Shown in pieces: positions 48,656 to 57,277 of a DNA stretch of 64,000 nucleotides (the stretch's first letter is position 1; each line of letters begins with the position of its first letter). The DNA is taken from positions 47,887 through 111,886 of the forward strand of contig NZ_JALEGV010000026.1 of assembly GCF_022763245.1 (NCBI RefSeq), given 5' to 3'. The stretch is from Oricola sp. Lineage in GTDB: Bacteria > Pseudomonadota > Alphaproteobacteria > Rhizobiales > Rhizobiaceae. The position numbers were made by a program, and so were the translations under genes. The notes under the pieces are model-generated. The model saw only the letters and a program-made list of their open reading frames with translations, was not told the origin of the DNA and did no database searches.

Positions 48656-49798
48656 TTAGCCGAAATACTTGAAGGCGAGCCAGATGAGAACGATCCAGAC
48701 GATCCCGCTGAAGATCATCTGGAAGGCCGGCCGGTCCCAGAACGTCTGTCGCGGCATCGGCGGCGGCTTGGGCGCGGGCGCGGGCGGCTCCTCCGGCTGC
48801 TCCAGCGAGCGCAGGCCGAGCCGCGAGCCTTCCTCCTTGTCGCGCTCGAACTGCTCCCGCAGGTCGGTGAGCGGATCCTCCTCGACCGAAGGCAGCCAGA
48901 CGCTTGCATGGTCGAGCGGCGGCAGGTCGTAGAAACGTTCCTCCGGCCCGCGATCGCCGGCGGCCAGCCCCTCGCGGATCGGCCGCAGGCAGAGCTTGCC
49001 GGCATGGAAATTCGCCCAGTAGCGCGACGCCTTGATGTCGAACTGGTAGTCGCTCTCGCCCTTGCGCGCCATCTCCAGGTCGATCAGGTAGCCCTTCTTC
49101 GGGTCGAAGCTCCACGTCCCGACCATCATCGGCATCGGCCAGGCGAAGAGGTCGCTCCTCTCGCTGTCGCCGGTGATCACCACCTCGACCCGATGGTTGT
49201 CGGCATGCATGCGCAGGCAGAAGCCCTGCGTGTGTTCATGCGGCTCGTCGTCGGGCGTCCATTGATGCGTCTCGGTATAGGGCCCGTACTGGAACGTCGC
49301 CCAGAGCTTCGGATTGTCCAGCTTCGGAAGCGTCTGCATGGCGGGAAAGCCGTCGGCCGCCTCGCCCAGCAGCTCGAAACGGATCCCTTCGCCGGAAGAC
49401 GGGCCACCGATCAGGACGAAGCGGCCATTGGCATGGACGCCGGCGTAGAAGCCGTCCGCGAGGCAGGCCACCGTCGCGACCGTCGGATAGGCGTAATAGT
49501 CGGAGCCGTCGCCGGGGATCTCGTTTTCGCGCTCGCGCGCCGGCCTCACGCGCTTCAGGTCGAACCGCACCACGTCGTTGAGCCCGACATGCCACGTGCC
49601 GGCCAGGTCGTGGTCGCCGGCGATGTCGACGTCGCCGTCATAGCGCGTATCGTCCTCTTCGCGCCCGAAGACCTTCCCGTTCGCATGGAACTGCAGCAGG
49701 ATGTCGATGTCGAAGACGGTTTCCTCGTAACCGTCGCGATCCTTCGCCGTGAAGGGAACGGCCCCCGAAACCGACGTGAAATCCCTCTGCTTCGCCAC
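48656..49798 (-). CDS. Unrecognised tail-anchored membrane protein
   Basis: The 380-residue protein is one I cannot place in a family. Residues 1-280 look like a beta-rich soluble domain with repeats of acidic motifs (DGDVDIAGDHDLAGTWHVG, DKRGYLI-type strands) and many Trp and His. Residues 285-345 are a charged linker, and a proline-rich stretch (EPPAPAPKPPPMPR) leads to one C-terminal helix, FQMIFSGIVWIVLIWLAF, ending KYFG. No signal peptide is present, so the bulk should be cytoplasmic with a C-terminal anchor. It follows an acyl-CoA synthetase gene (67 bases away) on the same strand. No function is assigned. Confidence 0.75.
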   Translation of the reverse strand: MAKQRDFTSVSGAVPFTAKDRDGYEETVFDIDILLQFHANGKVFGREEDDTRYDGDVDIAGDHDLAGTWHVGLNDVVRFDLKRVRPARERENEIPGDGSDYYAYPTVATVACLADGFYAGVHANGRFVLIGGPSSGEGIRFELLGEAADGFPAMQTLPKLDNPKLWATFQYGPYTETHQWTPDDEPHEHTQGFCLRMHADNHRVEVVITGDSERSDLFAWPMPMMVGTWSFDPKKGYLIDLEMARKGESDYQFDIKASRYWANFHAGKLCLRPIREGLAAGDRGPEERFYDLPPLDHASVWLPSVEEDPLTDLREQFERDKEEGSRLGLRSLEQPEEPPAPAPKPPPMPRQTFWDRPAFQMIFSGIVWIVLIWLAFKYFG

Positions 49799-49865
49799 GG
49801 CCGATCCTCCCGTGCGCGGAGAAGCGCGTACGCGTCATGCCGGCCGGCGACGCTCCAGCTTCCCC

Positions 49866-51509
49866 TCAGACACCCTTGGCATGTTCCCTTAGCACATATT
49901 TCTGGATCTTGCCCGTCGAGGTCTTCGGCAGTTCGGCGAACACCACGTGGCGCGGGCACTTGTAATGGGCGATCAGGTTGCGGCAATGGGCGATGATGTC
50001 GTCGGCCGTCGCCTCCCTGCCCGGCTTCAGTTCGATGAAGGCGCAGGGCGTCTCGCCCCACTTGTCGTCGGGCCGCGCCACGACCGCCACCGCGGCCACC
50101 GCCGGATGCTTGTAGATCGTGTCCTCCACCTCGATCGACGAGATGTTCTCGCCGCCGGAGATGATGATGTCCTTGGACCGGTCCTTCAGCTGGATGTAGC
50201 CGTCCTCGTGCATCACGCCGAGATCGCCGGAATGGAACCAGCCGCCGCGAAACGCTTCGTCGGTGGCCGACGGGTTCTTCAGGTAGCCCTTCATGACGAT
50301 GTTGCCGCGGAACATCACCTCGCCCAGCGTCTCGCCGTCGGCGGGCACCTTTTCCATCGTCTCCGGGTCCATCACCGTCACGTCTTCCAGCGCGGTGTAG
50401 CGCACGCCCTGGCGCGCCTTCTGCGCCGCCTTGTGCGGCCCGTCGAGCAGGTTCCACTGCGCGTGCCACTCATTGACGACCGCCGGCCCGTAGGTCTCCG
50501 TCAGCCCGTAAAGATGCGTCACCTCGAACCCCGCGTCGGCCATGCCGGAGAGCACGCTTTCCGGCGGCGGCGCGGCGGCCGTGTTGAAGGTCACGGTCTG
50601 CGGAAAGTCGCGCTTGTCGCCGTCCGGCGCGTTGATCAGCAGCGACATCACGATCGGCGCGCCGCACAGATGCGTCACGCCATGGTCGGCGATCGCGTCA
50701 TACATCTGCCTGGCCCGCACCCAGCGCAGGCACACATGCGTGCCCGCCTGCACGGCGAGCGTCCACGGGAAGCACCAGCCGTTGCAGTGGAACATCGGCA
50801 GCGTCCACAGATAGACGGGATGCTTGCCCATGCCCGAGGCGATGACGTTGGCGTAGCCCATCATCGCCGCGCCGCGATGGTGGTAGACGACGCCCTTCGG
50901 ATTGCCGGTCGTGCCCGACGTGTAGTTGAGCGAGATCGCGTCCCATTCGTCGGCCGGCATCTGCCAGTCGAACGCCGGGTCGCCGTCGGCGATGAAGGCC
51001 TCGTATTCCAAATCGCCGATCATCGCGCCCTTCGGGAACGGCGCGTCGTCGGGATAGTCCGGATCGTCGTAATTGATCACCAGCGGGTTGCACTCCGCCC
51101 GCTGGATCGCCGCCTGCATCACGCCGGCGAATTCCCGGTCGACGAGCACCACCTTGGCCTCGCCGTGGTCGAGCTGGAAGGCGATGATGTCGGCGTCGAG
51201 CCGGGTGTTGATCGACAGGAGCACCGCGCCCGCCATCGGCACGCCGTGATGGGCCTCCAGCATCGGCGGCGTGTTGGAGAGCATCGCGGCCACCGTGTCG
51301 CCGCGCTTCACGCCCGCCTTCGCCAGCGCCGAGGCGAGCTGGCGCGACCGCGCGTAGAAGTCACGATAGGTCCGGCGCAGCGTGCCATGCACGATCGCGA
51401 CATGGTCGGGAAACACGGTGGCGGCGCGCTGCAGGTGCTTCAGCGGCGTCAGCGGCTGGTAGTTGGCCGGATTGCGGTCGAGCCCCTCGCCAAAGATCGT
51501 GCCTTCCAT
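49866..51509 (-). CDS. AMP-dependent acyl-CoA synthetase
   Basis: The 547-residue enzyme activates a carboxylic acid to its CoA thioester via an acyl adenylate. The P-loop-like AMP motif is LNYTSGTTGNPKGVVY, the adenine motif is LYGLTETYGPAV, the hinge HSGDLGVMHEDGYI, and the catalytic lysine lies in KTSTGKIQKYVL near the end. The opening RNPANYQPLTPLKHL and overall layout match the plant AAE1-like group of short/medium-chain ligases; the substrate is unknown. GGAGGAGAAGG directly precedes ATG 51509, preferred to ATG 51524. It is divergent from the ATP-grasp gene at 51666. Confidence 0.9.
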   Translation of the reverse strand: MEGTIFGEGLDRNPANYQPLTPLKHLQRAATVFPDHVAIVHGTLRRTYRDFYARSRQLASALAKAGVKRGDTVAAMLSNTPPMLEAHHGVPMAGAVLLSINTRLDADIIAFQLDHGEAKVVLVDREFAGVMQAAIQRAECNPLVINYDDPDYPDDAPFPKGAMIGDLEYEAFIADGDPAFDWQMPADEWDAISLNYTSGTTGNPKGVVYHHRGAAMMGYANVIASGMGKHPVYLWTLPMFHCNGWCFPWTLAVQAGTHVCLRWVRARQMYDAIADHGVTHLCGAPIVMSLLINAPDGDKRDFPQTVTFNTAAAPPPESVLSGMADAGFEVTHLYGLTETYGPAVVNEWHAQWNLLDGPHKAAQKARQGVRYTALEDVTVMDPETMEKVPADGETLGEVMFRGNIVMKGYLKNPSATDEAFRGGWFHSGDLGVMHEDGYIQLKDRSKDIIISGGENISSIEVEDTIYKHPAVAAVAVVARPDDKWGETPCAFIELKPGREATADDIIAHCRNLIAHYKCPRHVVFAELPKTSTGKIQKYVLREHAKGV

Positions 51510-51665
51510 CCTTCTCCTCCCCACGGTGACGGTTGCGCGATCCCCGTTTTAAGGCCTTGACGCTGCGGCGTCATCCGTTCTTTCGGGTGAGGTGGCAGGT
51601 TCTCATGCCGCAACGTCATGACGGGGTTGACGCTGGTCGCCCATCCCGCGCATAGAGGCGCGGGA

Positions 51666-52664
51666 ATGATGGGGCGTTCTTTGAAAATCTTTGGCTTTTT
51701 CCGCTCGGCGCCCCACGCGCGGCGCGACGCCGTGTTCCTGGCGCTGGATGCCGCGCTCTATCTGCGCCACCCGAAACTGATCCTCAGCTTCCGCCGCCGC
51801 GTCGGCTACTGGCCGCGCCCCTCCTGCCCGGTCAGCTATCACGAGAAATATCTGTGGCGGAAACTCTTCGACCACGATCCGCGCTTCCCGCAATGGACCG
51901 ACAAGCTGCAGGCCAAGCGCCTGGTGCGCGAGCGGTTCCCGGACCTGGCCGTCGCCGAGACCCTGTGGGAGGGCGACGATCCGCAGGCGATCCCCGACGC
52001 GCTTTTGCAAGGAGACTGCGTGGTCAAGGCCGCGCATGGATCGGGCTGGAACATCATCGTGCGCGGCGGCGACGTCGATCGGGCGCATGTCCTGCGCGAA
52101 AGCCGCAAATGGCTGCGCCGCCGCTATTACGGCCGCAGCCGCGCCCAGTGGGGCTACAAGCACGTCACGCCCCGCCTCCTCGTCGAGGCCCTCGTGATGG
52201 ACGGCGACAAGCCGGTCGACCGCGACTACAAGCTCTATGTCGCCGCCGGCGAAGTCATGTACGCCTATCTCAAGATCGACCGTTTCGGCGACAATCCGCG
52301 CGAAGCCATGCTCGACATCGACGGCCGGTCCCGCCGGATCCTGATCGACCGCGCCAACATGTCGGTCGACATCCCCAAACCCGTCCACTGGGAGGCGATC
52401 AAGGCGGCGGCGAGCCGGCTCGGCGCCGAATTCGATTTCGTCCGCGTCGATCTCTACGAGACCGCCGGCACCGTCTGGTTTTCCGAACTCACCTTCTATT
52501 CGCAGAGCGGCTACGACTGCATCGACTGGCAGGAGATGGACGACCACATGGCCCGCTCCTGGGACCTCCGGCGGTCATGGTTCCTGCGCTCGCCGCAGAA
52601 GGGCTGGCGCGGCGCCTATGCCGCCCGGCTGAAGCGCGCGCTCGACCGCGGCGCGCTGTCCTGA
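51666..52664 (+). CDS. TupA-like ATP-grasp protein, copy 1
   Basis: The 332-residue protein belongs to the TupA-like ATP-grasp family (PF14305-type), whose namesake helps make teichuronopeptide and whose relatives lie in polysaccharide clusters. Signatures are LDAALYLRHPKLILSFRRRV, YHEKYLWRKLFDHDPRFPQW, GDCVVKAAHGSGWNIIV, and WFSELTFYSQSGYDC with a metal-binding Glu. It should join an amino acid or similar group to a sugar or carboxylate with ATP. The ATG pair at 51666/51669 follows CGCGGGA. A paralog lies 5.6 kb downstream (57278-58222). No capsule genes are next to it. Confidence 0.85.
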   Translation: MMGRSLKIFGFFRSAPHARRDAVFLALDAALYLRHPKLILSFRRRVGYWPRPSCPVSYHEKYLWRKLFDHDPRFPQWTDKLQAKRLVRERFPDLAVAETLWEGDDPQAIPDALLQGDCVVKAAHGSGWNIIVRGGDVDRAHVLRESRKWLRRRYYGRSRAQWGYKHVTPRLLVEALVMDGDKPVDRDYKLYVAAGEVMYAYLKIDRFGDNPREAMLDIDGRSRRILIDRANMSVDIPKPVHWEAIKAAASRLGAEFDFVRVDLYETAGTVWFSELTFYSQSGYDCIDWQEMDDHMARSWDLRRSWFLRSPQKGWRGAYAARLKRALDRGALS

Positions 52665-52674
52665 TCGGCCCCCG

Positions 52675-53748
52675 TCAGCCGCAACTGTCGGCGGCCCGCA
52701 ACGCGTCGTGGCGACGGTTCGCCGCCACCGCGCCCAGCCGCGCGACGGCGGCGTAGAAGGCCTCGTAATCGCCCGAACAGGCCTCGAAGAGGCGCAGGAA
52801 GTCGGGCACGAGGTCGTTATAGACCCCGCTTGCGGCCAGTTTCGCATTGTTGATCGGGGTGTCGAACCAGGCGTCGAACCCGCGATAGCCGCCCCAGCGC
52901 CCGTCCCGCATGCGCCGGTAGCGCGCCCGCAGCCGCTCGATCGCCGCCGCCTTGTCCGCCCGCTTCTGCGCTTCGGTGCCGGGGCCGGAATAGACCGCCC
53001 ACAGCTCCTTGCGCGCCTCGTCCAGCAACGTGACGAAATCCGCCTCGCGGGCGCGGCCCGCCTCGTAGCGCCTGATGGCCGCCGCGTCGGCCGTCTCGGC
53101 CAGCCATTTCCGCACGCCGGTCGTCTCCACGGCAACCGCGAAGCCCTCGTTGAACGCGGTGTCGTCGCGCACATAGACGCGCTGATGCGCCAGTTCGTGG
53201 AACACCAGCCCGGCGAGAGAGGCCTCGTCCCGGTCGAACATCGTGTTGAGCAGCGGATCGGCGAACCAGCCGAGCGTCGAATAGGCGGTGATCCCCGACA
53301 CGTATACGTCGAGGCCCTGCTCCCGGCTCTCGGTCGCGAAGCTGATCGCCGCCTCCTTGGAGAAATAGCCGCGATAGGGCACGCAGCCATAGACCGGGAA
53401 ACACCATGTCAGCGGCTGCAGCGAAAATTCCGGCGCCGCGAACACCGCGATCGTCACGTAGTCGCGTTTCGTGTCCACATAGGAGCGGTAGCTGGCATTG
53501 TCGGGCAGCCCGAGCGCGTCCGTCGCATATTGCCGGATCTCGCTCGCCGCCGCCATTTGCGCGCGCAGGTCGCTCGGCTGCGACGGATCGTCGATCAGCT
53601 TCTCCACGCTCTTGCGCGAAGCGAGCAGGTCCAGATGGCCGTCCAGCGACTGCGCGTAATAGGAAATGCCCGTGCAGCCGGCAAGGCCGGCAAGCAGCAC
53701 GGGCAGAAGGATGGCGGCCGCCGTCAGCCGGGAAAGAGCGCGAGACAT
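52675..53748 (-). CDS. Lipoprotein zinc aminopeptidase (PF10023-type)
   Basis: The 357-residue protein has a lipoprotein signal peptide with lipobox LAGC (cysteine 25) and a zinc peptidase motif HELAHQ at residues 184-189, with a downstream glutamate in FNEGFAVAVE as likely third ligand. These are marks of the predicted aminopeptidase family PF10023, membrane-anchored on the periplasmic side. The physiological substrate is unknown. The start ATG at 53748 fits the signal peptide; the longer frame to 53802 adds non-hydrophobic residues. It converges with the ATP-grasp gene. Confidence 0.85.
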   Translation of the reverse strand: MSRALSRLTAAAILLPVLLAGLAGCTGISYYAQSLDGHLDLLASRKSVEKLIDDPSQPSDLRAQMAAASEIRQYATDALGLPDNASYRSYVDTKRDYVTIAVFAAPEFSLQPLTWCFPVYGCVPYRGYFSKEAAISFATESREQGLDVYVSGITAYSTLGWFADPLLNTMFDRDEASLAGLVFHELAHQRVYVRDDTAFNEGFAVAVETTGVRKWLAETADAAAIRRYEAGRAREADFVTLLDEARKELWAVYSGPGTEAQKRADKAAAIERLRARYRRMRDGRWGGYRGFDAWFDTPINNAKLAASGVYNDLVPDFLRLFEACSGDYEAFYAAVARLGAVAANRRHDALRAADSCG

Positions 53749-53953
53749 GCTTCGCCCATAACACGGCCGCTCCGCCCTATCGAGCCGGTAGCGGCCGGAC
53801 ATTTGACCCGCACGGTTCGCCGATCGGTTCCATCACGCTGTGTTTCAGGCCTGAGAAGCTTTGTTCCCGCGATCCGGGAACCGCTTCGTCACTGCAACCG
53901 TTTCCACCTCGAAGGCGCGCCTGATGCGACGCCCGTGAAGAGAGGAGAATGTC

Positions 53954-54610
53954 ATGAAACGCACGCTTTTGACTTCGACCGCATGTCTCGCCCTGATCAT
54001 GGGCCCGATCGCTCCGTCCCTGGCCCAGGATCAGGCCCCCGCAGCCGAAGAGCCGGCCGTCATCCTGCCGAGCGACGACGCCGCAACCGGCAACGACACC
54101 ATGACCGGCCAGGCCGAGGAAGTCGCTCCGGCGATGAAGAAGGACCTCACCGCCACCGCCAAGGTGGAAAGTGACGGCATGTTCTTCGTCTACGAGGAAG
54201 ACAACCAGTTCCGCTCCACCGAGCTCGTCGGCCACACGGTCGTCAACGCCCAGGACGAAACGCTGGGTGACATCAACGACCTCGTCATCTCGTCGGAAGG
54301 CGAACTTGAAGGCGTCATCATCGGCGTCGGCGGTTTCCTCGGCCTTGGCGAGAAGGATGTCGGCATCCGCTACGAGGCCCTGACCGTGACCGAGAATGTC
54401 GAGGCCGGCGACATCACGCTGACCCTGGACATGACCCGCGAGCAGCTCGAGAACGCGCCTGAATTCGTGACCGTCGAGGAACAGGCCGCCGCCGAGCAGC
54501 GCAAGCGCGACATGGAAGAAATGGGCGCCACGCCGGGTCTCGACAACGGCACCACCAGCGCCCTTCCGGCTCCTGCCCCGCAGGACGAGACTGCTGCACC
54601 GGTGGAATAA
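53954..54610 (+). CDS. Secreted PRC-barrel domain protein
   Basis: The 218-residue protein has a signal peptide (KRTLLTSTACLALIMGPIAP, cleavage near ALA-Q). A low-complexity acidic segment (residues about 25-65) follows, then a PRC-barrel domain about residues 75-150 (STELVGHTVVNAQDETLGDI, VGGFLGLGEKDVGIRYEAL). The C-terminus is charged and then Pro/Ala-rich. PRC-barrel exported proteins are abundant in rhizobia and are thought to be stress- or envelope-related. GAGGAGA stands five to seven bases before the ATG, and a clean terminator follows at 54634. Confidence 0.85.
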   Translation: MKRTLLTSTACLALIMGPIAPSLAQDQAPAAEEPAVILPSDDAATGNDTMTGQAEEVAPAMKKDLTATAKVESDGMFFVYEEDNQFRSTELVGHTVVNAQDETLGDINDLVISSEGELEGVIIGVGGFLGLGEKDVGIRYEALTVTENVEAGDITLTLDMTREQLENAPEFVTVEEQAAAEQRKRDMEEMGATPGLDNGTTSALPAPAPQDETAAPVE

Positions 54611-54633
54611 GCACCCCTTCACCGATGCATCAG

Positions 54634-54663
54634 AGGGCGGCCCCTTTCGGGGTCGCCCTTTTT
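54634..54663 (+). terminator. Intrinsic terminator after the PRC-barrel gene
   Basis: AGGGCGGCCCC pairs with GGGGTCGCCCT around TTTC and is followed by TTTTT at 54659-54663. The end of the Lrp gene on the other strand lies just beyond. Confidence 0.85.
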
Positions 54664-54681
54664 CGTGCGCCCGCCGGCTGC

Positions 54682-55134
54682 TCAAAGCGGAATGGCCGTT
54701 TCCTTCTTCGCGGTTCGAATGACGATCATGGTGAAGAACCGCGCGACGTTGGTCTGGTCGCGGAAGAGCCTGTCGCACAGGGCGTCGAACTCCTCCATGT
54801 CGCGCAGCGACAGCATCAGCACGACATCCGTTTCGCCGGTGACGGCATAGGCTTGCGACACGGCGTCTTCCACGATCGCGAGGTCGAGGAAGCGGCGCAT
54901 GTGCTGCTCTCCGTGGAGCCTCAGTTCCACCGTCACCAGCGCCTGCAGAACCCGCCCGGTCCTGGCGGGATTGAGGATCGCGACCACGCGCTCGATGATG
55001 CCCGCCTTGCGAAGCCGCCGCACCCGGCGCAGGCAACTGGACGGCGACAGCCCGACCTCCTCGGCGATGTCCACATTCGTCCTCGACGCATCGCGTTGCA
55101 GGAGGTTCAGAAGCTTTCTGTCGATCCGGTCCAT
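54682..55134 (-). CDS. Lrp/AsnC-family transcriptional regulator
   Basis: The 150-residue protein has a helix-turn-helix in residues 1-60 (DRIDRKLLNLLQRDASRTNV, VGLSPSSCLRRVRRLRKAG) and a RAM ligand domain (about 65-145, VTGETDVVLMLSLRDM). Lrp proteins respond to amino acids and often control a neighbouring transporter or enzyme. It is divergent from the gate-domain membrane protein at 55252, and a palindrome typical of Lrp binding lies between them (55160-55176). The start at 55134 was chosen over a long frame that reads through the promoter region. Confidence 0.92.
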   Translation of the reverse strand: MDRIDRKLLNLLQRDASRTNVDIAEEVGLSPSSCLRRVRRLRKAGIIERVVAILNPARTGRVLQALVTVELRLHGEQHMRRFLDLAIVEDAVSQAYAVTGETDVVLMLSLRDMEEFDALCDRLFRDQTNVARFFTMIVIRTAKKETAIPL

Positions 55135-55159
55135 GCGCGTCTCCCGTGCTCGGAAAGGT

Positions 55160-55176
55160 GTGCAATAAAATTGCAC
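55160..55176. promoter_or_regulatory. Palindrome, probable Lrp operator
   Basis: GTGCAAT and ATTGCAC form perfect seven-base arms around AAA, 25 bases before the Lrp start codon and 75 before the membrane gene. A partial repeat, GCGCAAT, follows about ten bases further on. AT-rich palindromes of this length fit Lrp/AsnC dimers, with autoregulation expected. Confidence 0.65.
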
Positions 55177-55251
55177 GACTGCGCAATCTTTGACCGAAAA
55201 TGCGATGGGCTTCGGGGTAGCAAGGAAGCGCCACTTCAATGGAGTTCCCGG

Positions 55252-56232
55252 ATGAAGGTCCTCGCATCTGCCCTGCGCAAGACACGCGAAACGCTTGAAA
55301 TCTATTATGTTCTCGCCCGGATCATGGTCCCGGTGACCATCGCCGCCGAACTCCTGTCGCGGCTGGGCGTGGTCGAGGCGGTCGCCCCTGCCTTCGAACC
55401 CGTCATGGGCCTTGTCGGGCTGCCTCCGGAGCTGGGCCTGGCATGGCTGACCGGAATGCTGGTCGGCATCTGGGGCGCCGTTCCCCTGGTCTTCACCCTC
55501 GTTCCCGTCTCCTCGCTCAGCGTCGCGGACATCACCGTCTTCTCGGCGTTGCTCCTGTTCGCGCACGGCCTGCCGATCGAGCAGAAGATCATCCAGAAGG
55601 CGGGGCCGGCCATGATGGTGACGACGCTGCTGCGCGTCGCCGGCGGCCTGCTCTACGCCTTCCTGCTGCACACATTTCTGGCCGCCACGGGCTGGCTGGC
55701 GGCGCCCGTGCAGCCGGCCTGGATCCCGATGAGCGCATCGACCGATTGGGCGACCTTCTTCATGGGGCTGACGGAGACCATGGTCTCCATGCTCGTCATT
55801 CTCCTCGTCCTGTCCTGGGGGCTCGACATCCTGAAATCCACCGGCCTTCTGGGGCTGATGATGCGCGTCCTGGAGCCCTTGCTGCGGCTCGCCGGAATAC
55901 GCGGCGAAGCCGGCCACTTCACCGCGGTCGGCCTGTTCCTGGGGATCTCCTACGGCGGCGGCCTGTTGATCCGCGAGGCGCGGTCGGGCGCCGTGTCCCC
56001 TCGCCAGGTCTTCCTGTCCTGCGTCTTCATGGGCTTTGCCCACAGCATCATCGAGGACACCTTGCTCGTCATGGCACTCGGCGCGGATATCGGCGGCGTG
56101 CTGATAGGCCGGCTCGCTTTCGCCGTGGCCGCAACCGCCGCGATCGCCGCCTTCCTTCGCACCATGCCCGACGACACCTTCTTCGCATGGGGTTTCCACG
56201 CGACCGAACCGGCCGTTCAGCGGCGACGGTGA
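55252..56232 (+). CDS. Gate-domain (nucleoside recognition) membrane protein
   Basis: The 326-residue membrane protein has two 'Gate' units, the nucleoside-recognition domain also seen in spore maturation proteins: SLSVADITVFSALLLFAHGL and, in the second half, HFTAVGLFLGISYGGGLLI with GFAHSIIEDTLLV. There are about eight helices. Such proteins are candidate transporters of amino acids, nucleosides or other small polar molecules. The divergent Lrp gene and the palindrome between them make it a likely Lrp target, so an amino-acid-like substrate is plausible. ATG at 55252; the longer frame beginning at 54625 was rejected. Confidence 0.8.
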   Translation: MKVLASALRKTRETLEIYYVLARIMVPVTIAAELLSRLGVVEAVAPAFEPVMGLVGLPPELGLAWLTGMLVGIWGAVPLVFTLVPVSSLSVADITVFSALLLFAHGLPIEQKIIQKAGPAMMVTTLLRVAGGLLYAFLLHTFLAATGWLAAPVQPAWIPMSASTDWATFFMGLTETMVSMLVILLVLSWGLDILKSTGLLGLMMRVLEPLLRLAGIRGEAGHFTAVGLFLGISYGGGLLIREARSGAVSPRQVFLSCVFMGFAHSIIEDTLLVMALGADIGGVLIGRLAFAVAATAAIAAFLRTMPDDTFFAWGFHATEPAVQRRR

Positions 56233-56325
56233 AGCATCGCGCCGTGACCACGCAGCCCACCGTCCGCGCCGGAATCGGCGGGCCTGCCCTCGCAGGCCCG
56301 CGACTTCAGGCCCCGCGCAGGGCCC

Positions 56326-56850
56326 TCAGGCCTGTTCGAGAAACCGGATGCGGTTCTGGAACGGGTCGGTCACCTGCATCTCCAGCCCCCAGTCCTGCTC
56401 GTGCAGCCCCGGTTTCATGTAGCGGTAATTGCGCGCCGTCAGTTCGGCGTGAAACGCCTTCAGGCCGCGCGTCGACACCACCATGTTGGCGCCCGGCGAG
56501 GCGTCGCCGGCATGTTCGGACAGATGCAGCCGCAACTCGCCCCGCGACACCTGGAAATAGAGCGGAAAATCCTCGCCGAACCGGTGTTCCCAGTCCACCG
56601 TGAAGCCGAGGAAGTCGAGATAGAATTCGCGCGCCTTGTCCACGTCGAAGATGCGCAGGATCGGCGCCGCCGCCGAGAGCCCGATCGCGTCGGGCGGCGT
56701 GATCTTCGAGGACAGCACGTTCCAGCTGTCGAGCCCGAATTGCCGGGCCACGATTTCCAGCGCGCGGGTGTGGCTGATCTCCAGGTCGTCGCGGGCGAGT
56801 TGCTCGCGCAGGGTCTTCGCCATGAGCTTGGCGTCGTGATGGTCACGCAT
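56326..56850 (-). CDS. Glyoxalase/VOC-superfamily protein
   Basis: The 174-residue protein combines a short helical N-terminal 'glyoxalase-related' segment (residues about 1-55, HHDAKLMAKTLREQL, RALEIVARQFGLDSWNVL) with a VOC domain (about 65-174, PILRIFDVDKAREFYLDFLG, GLEMQVTDPFQNRIRFLEQ). This layout is that of bleomycin-resistance-like glyoxalase proteins. No active-site metal set is fully apparent, and resistance is not implied. AAGGAAA lies eight bases before ATG 56850. Confidence 0.8.
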   Translation of the reverse strand: MRDHHDAKLMAKTLREQLARDDLEISHTRALEIVARQFGLDSWNVLSSKITPPDAIGLSAAAPILRIFDVDKAREFYLDFLGFTVDWEHRFGEDFPLYFQVSRGELRLHLSEHAGDASPGANMVVSTRGLKAFHAELTARNYRYMKPGLHEQDWGLEMQVTDPFQNRIRFLEQA

Positions 56851-57277
56851 GATCGTCGTTTCCTTCGGCGATGGCGTCGCAGCGTTCAGTGCCCGCATTG
56901 CTGAACCGCCCGCCACCTGGAAAGGATCGACGAAGGGATCGGATGGATGCGTTTGCCATGCCTCGAAGGGCGCGGGCTGCCGGCCGCATCCGGCCGGCCT
57001 CACGGTAGGGCCCTCGCCCGGCGCCGGTCAAGCCGCAATCCCGCCGCCCGCACATCGTTCCTTGAGGGACGCGAACATGCACTTTCGGCCCGAAGTAAAT
57101 ATTCCCTTGCGTAAAGTCTTCGGCGCCGCGGATGCGTTCACAAGAGCGTCATTCTCCTTGGGAAAACCATGAATTTACGCAGTTCCTGCGACCGAAGGCC
57201 AAGTCTACCCTTGCGCTGGCGGCGTCAATCGGCATTCACTGCCCCGGCGGCAGGGGGCGGGACGCAAGGCTGGCGAC
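56851..57277. other. Intergenic region upstream of TupA-like copy 2
   Basis: About 430 bases separate the glyoxalase-like gene from the second ATP-grasp gene. I see no convincing gene, RNA or repeat in it. The segment 57080-57180 is more AT-rich (CCCGAAGTAAATATTCCC, CCATGAATTTACGC) and probably contains the promoter of the downstream gene, but no -35/-10 pair at correct spacing stands out. Confidence 0.35.

Noticed and set aside
54625..55251. Extension of the gate-domain frame through the Lrp gene and operator
   Set aside because: It would overlap the whole Lrp gene on the other strand and the palindrome; the ATG at 55252 fits the first membrane helix.
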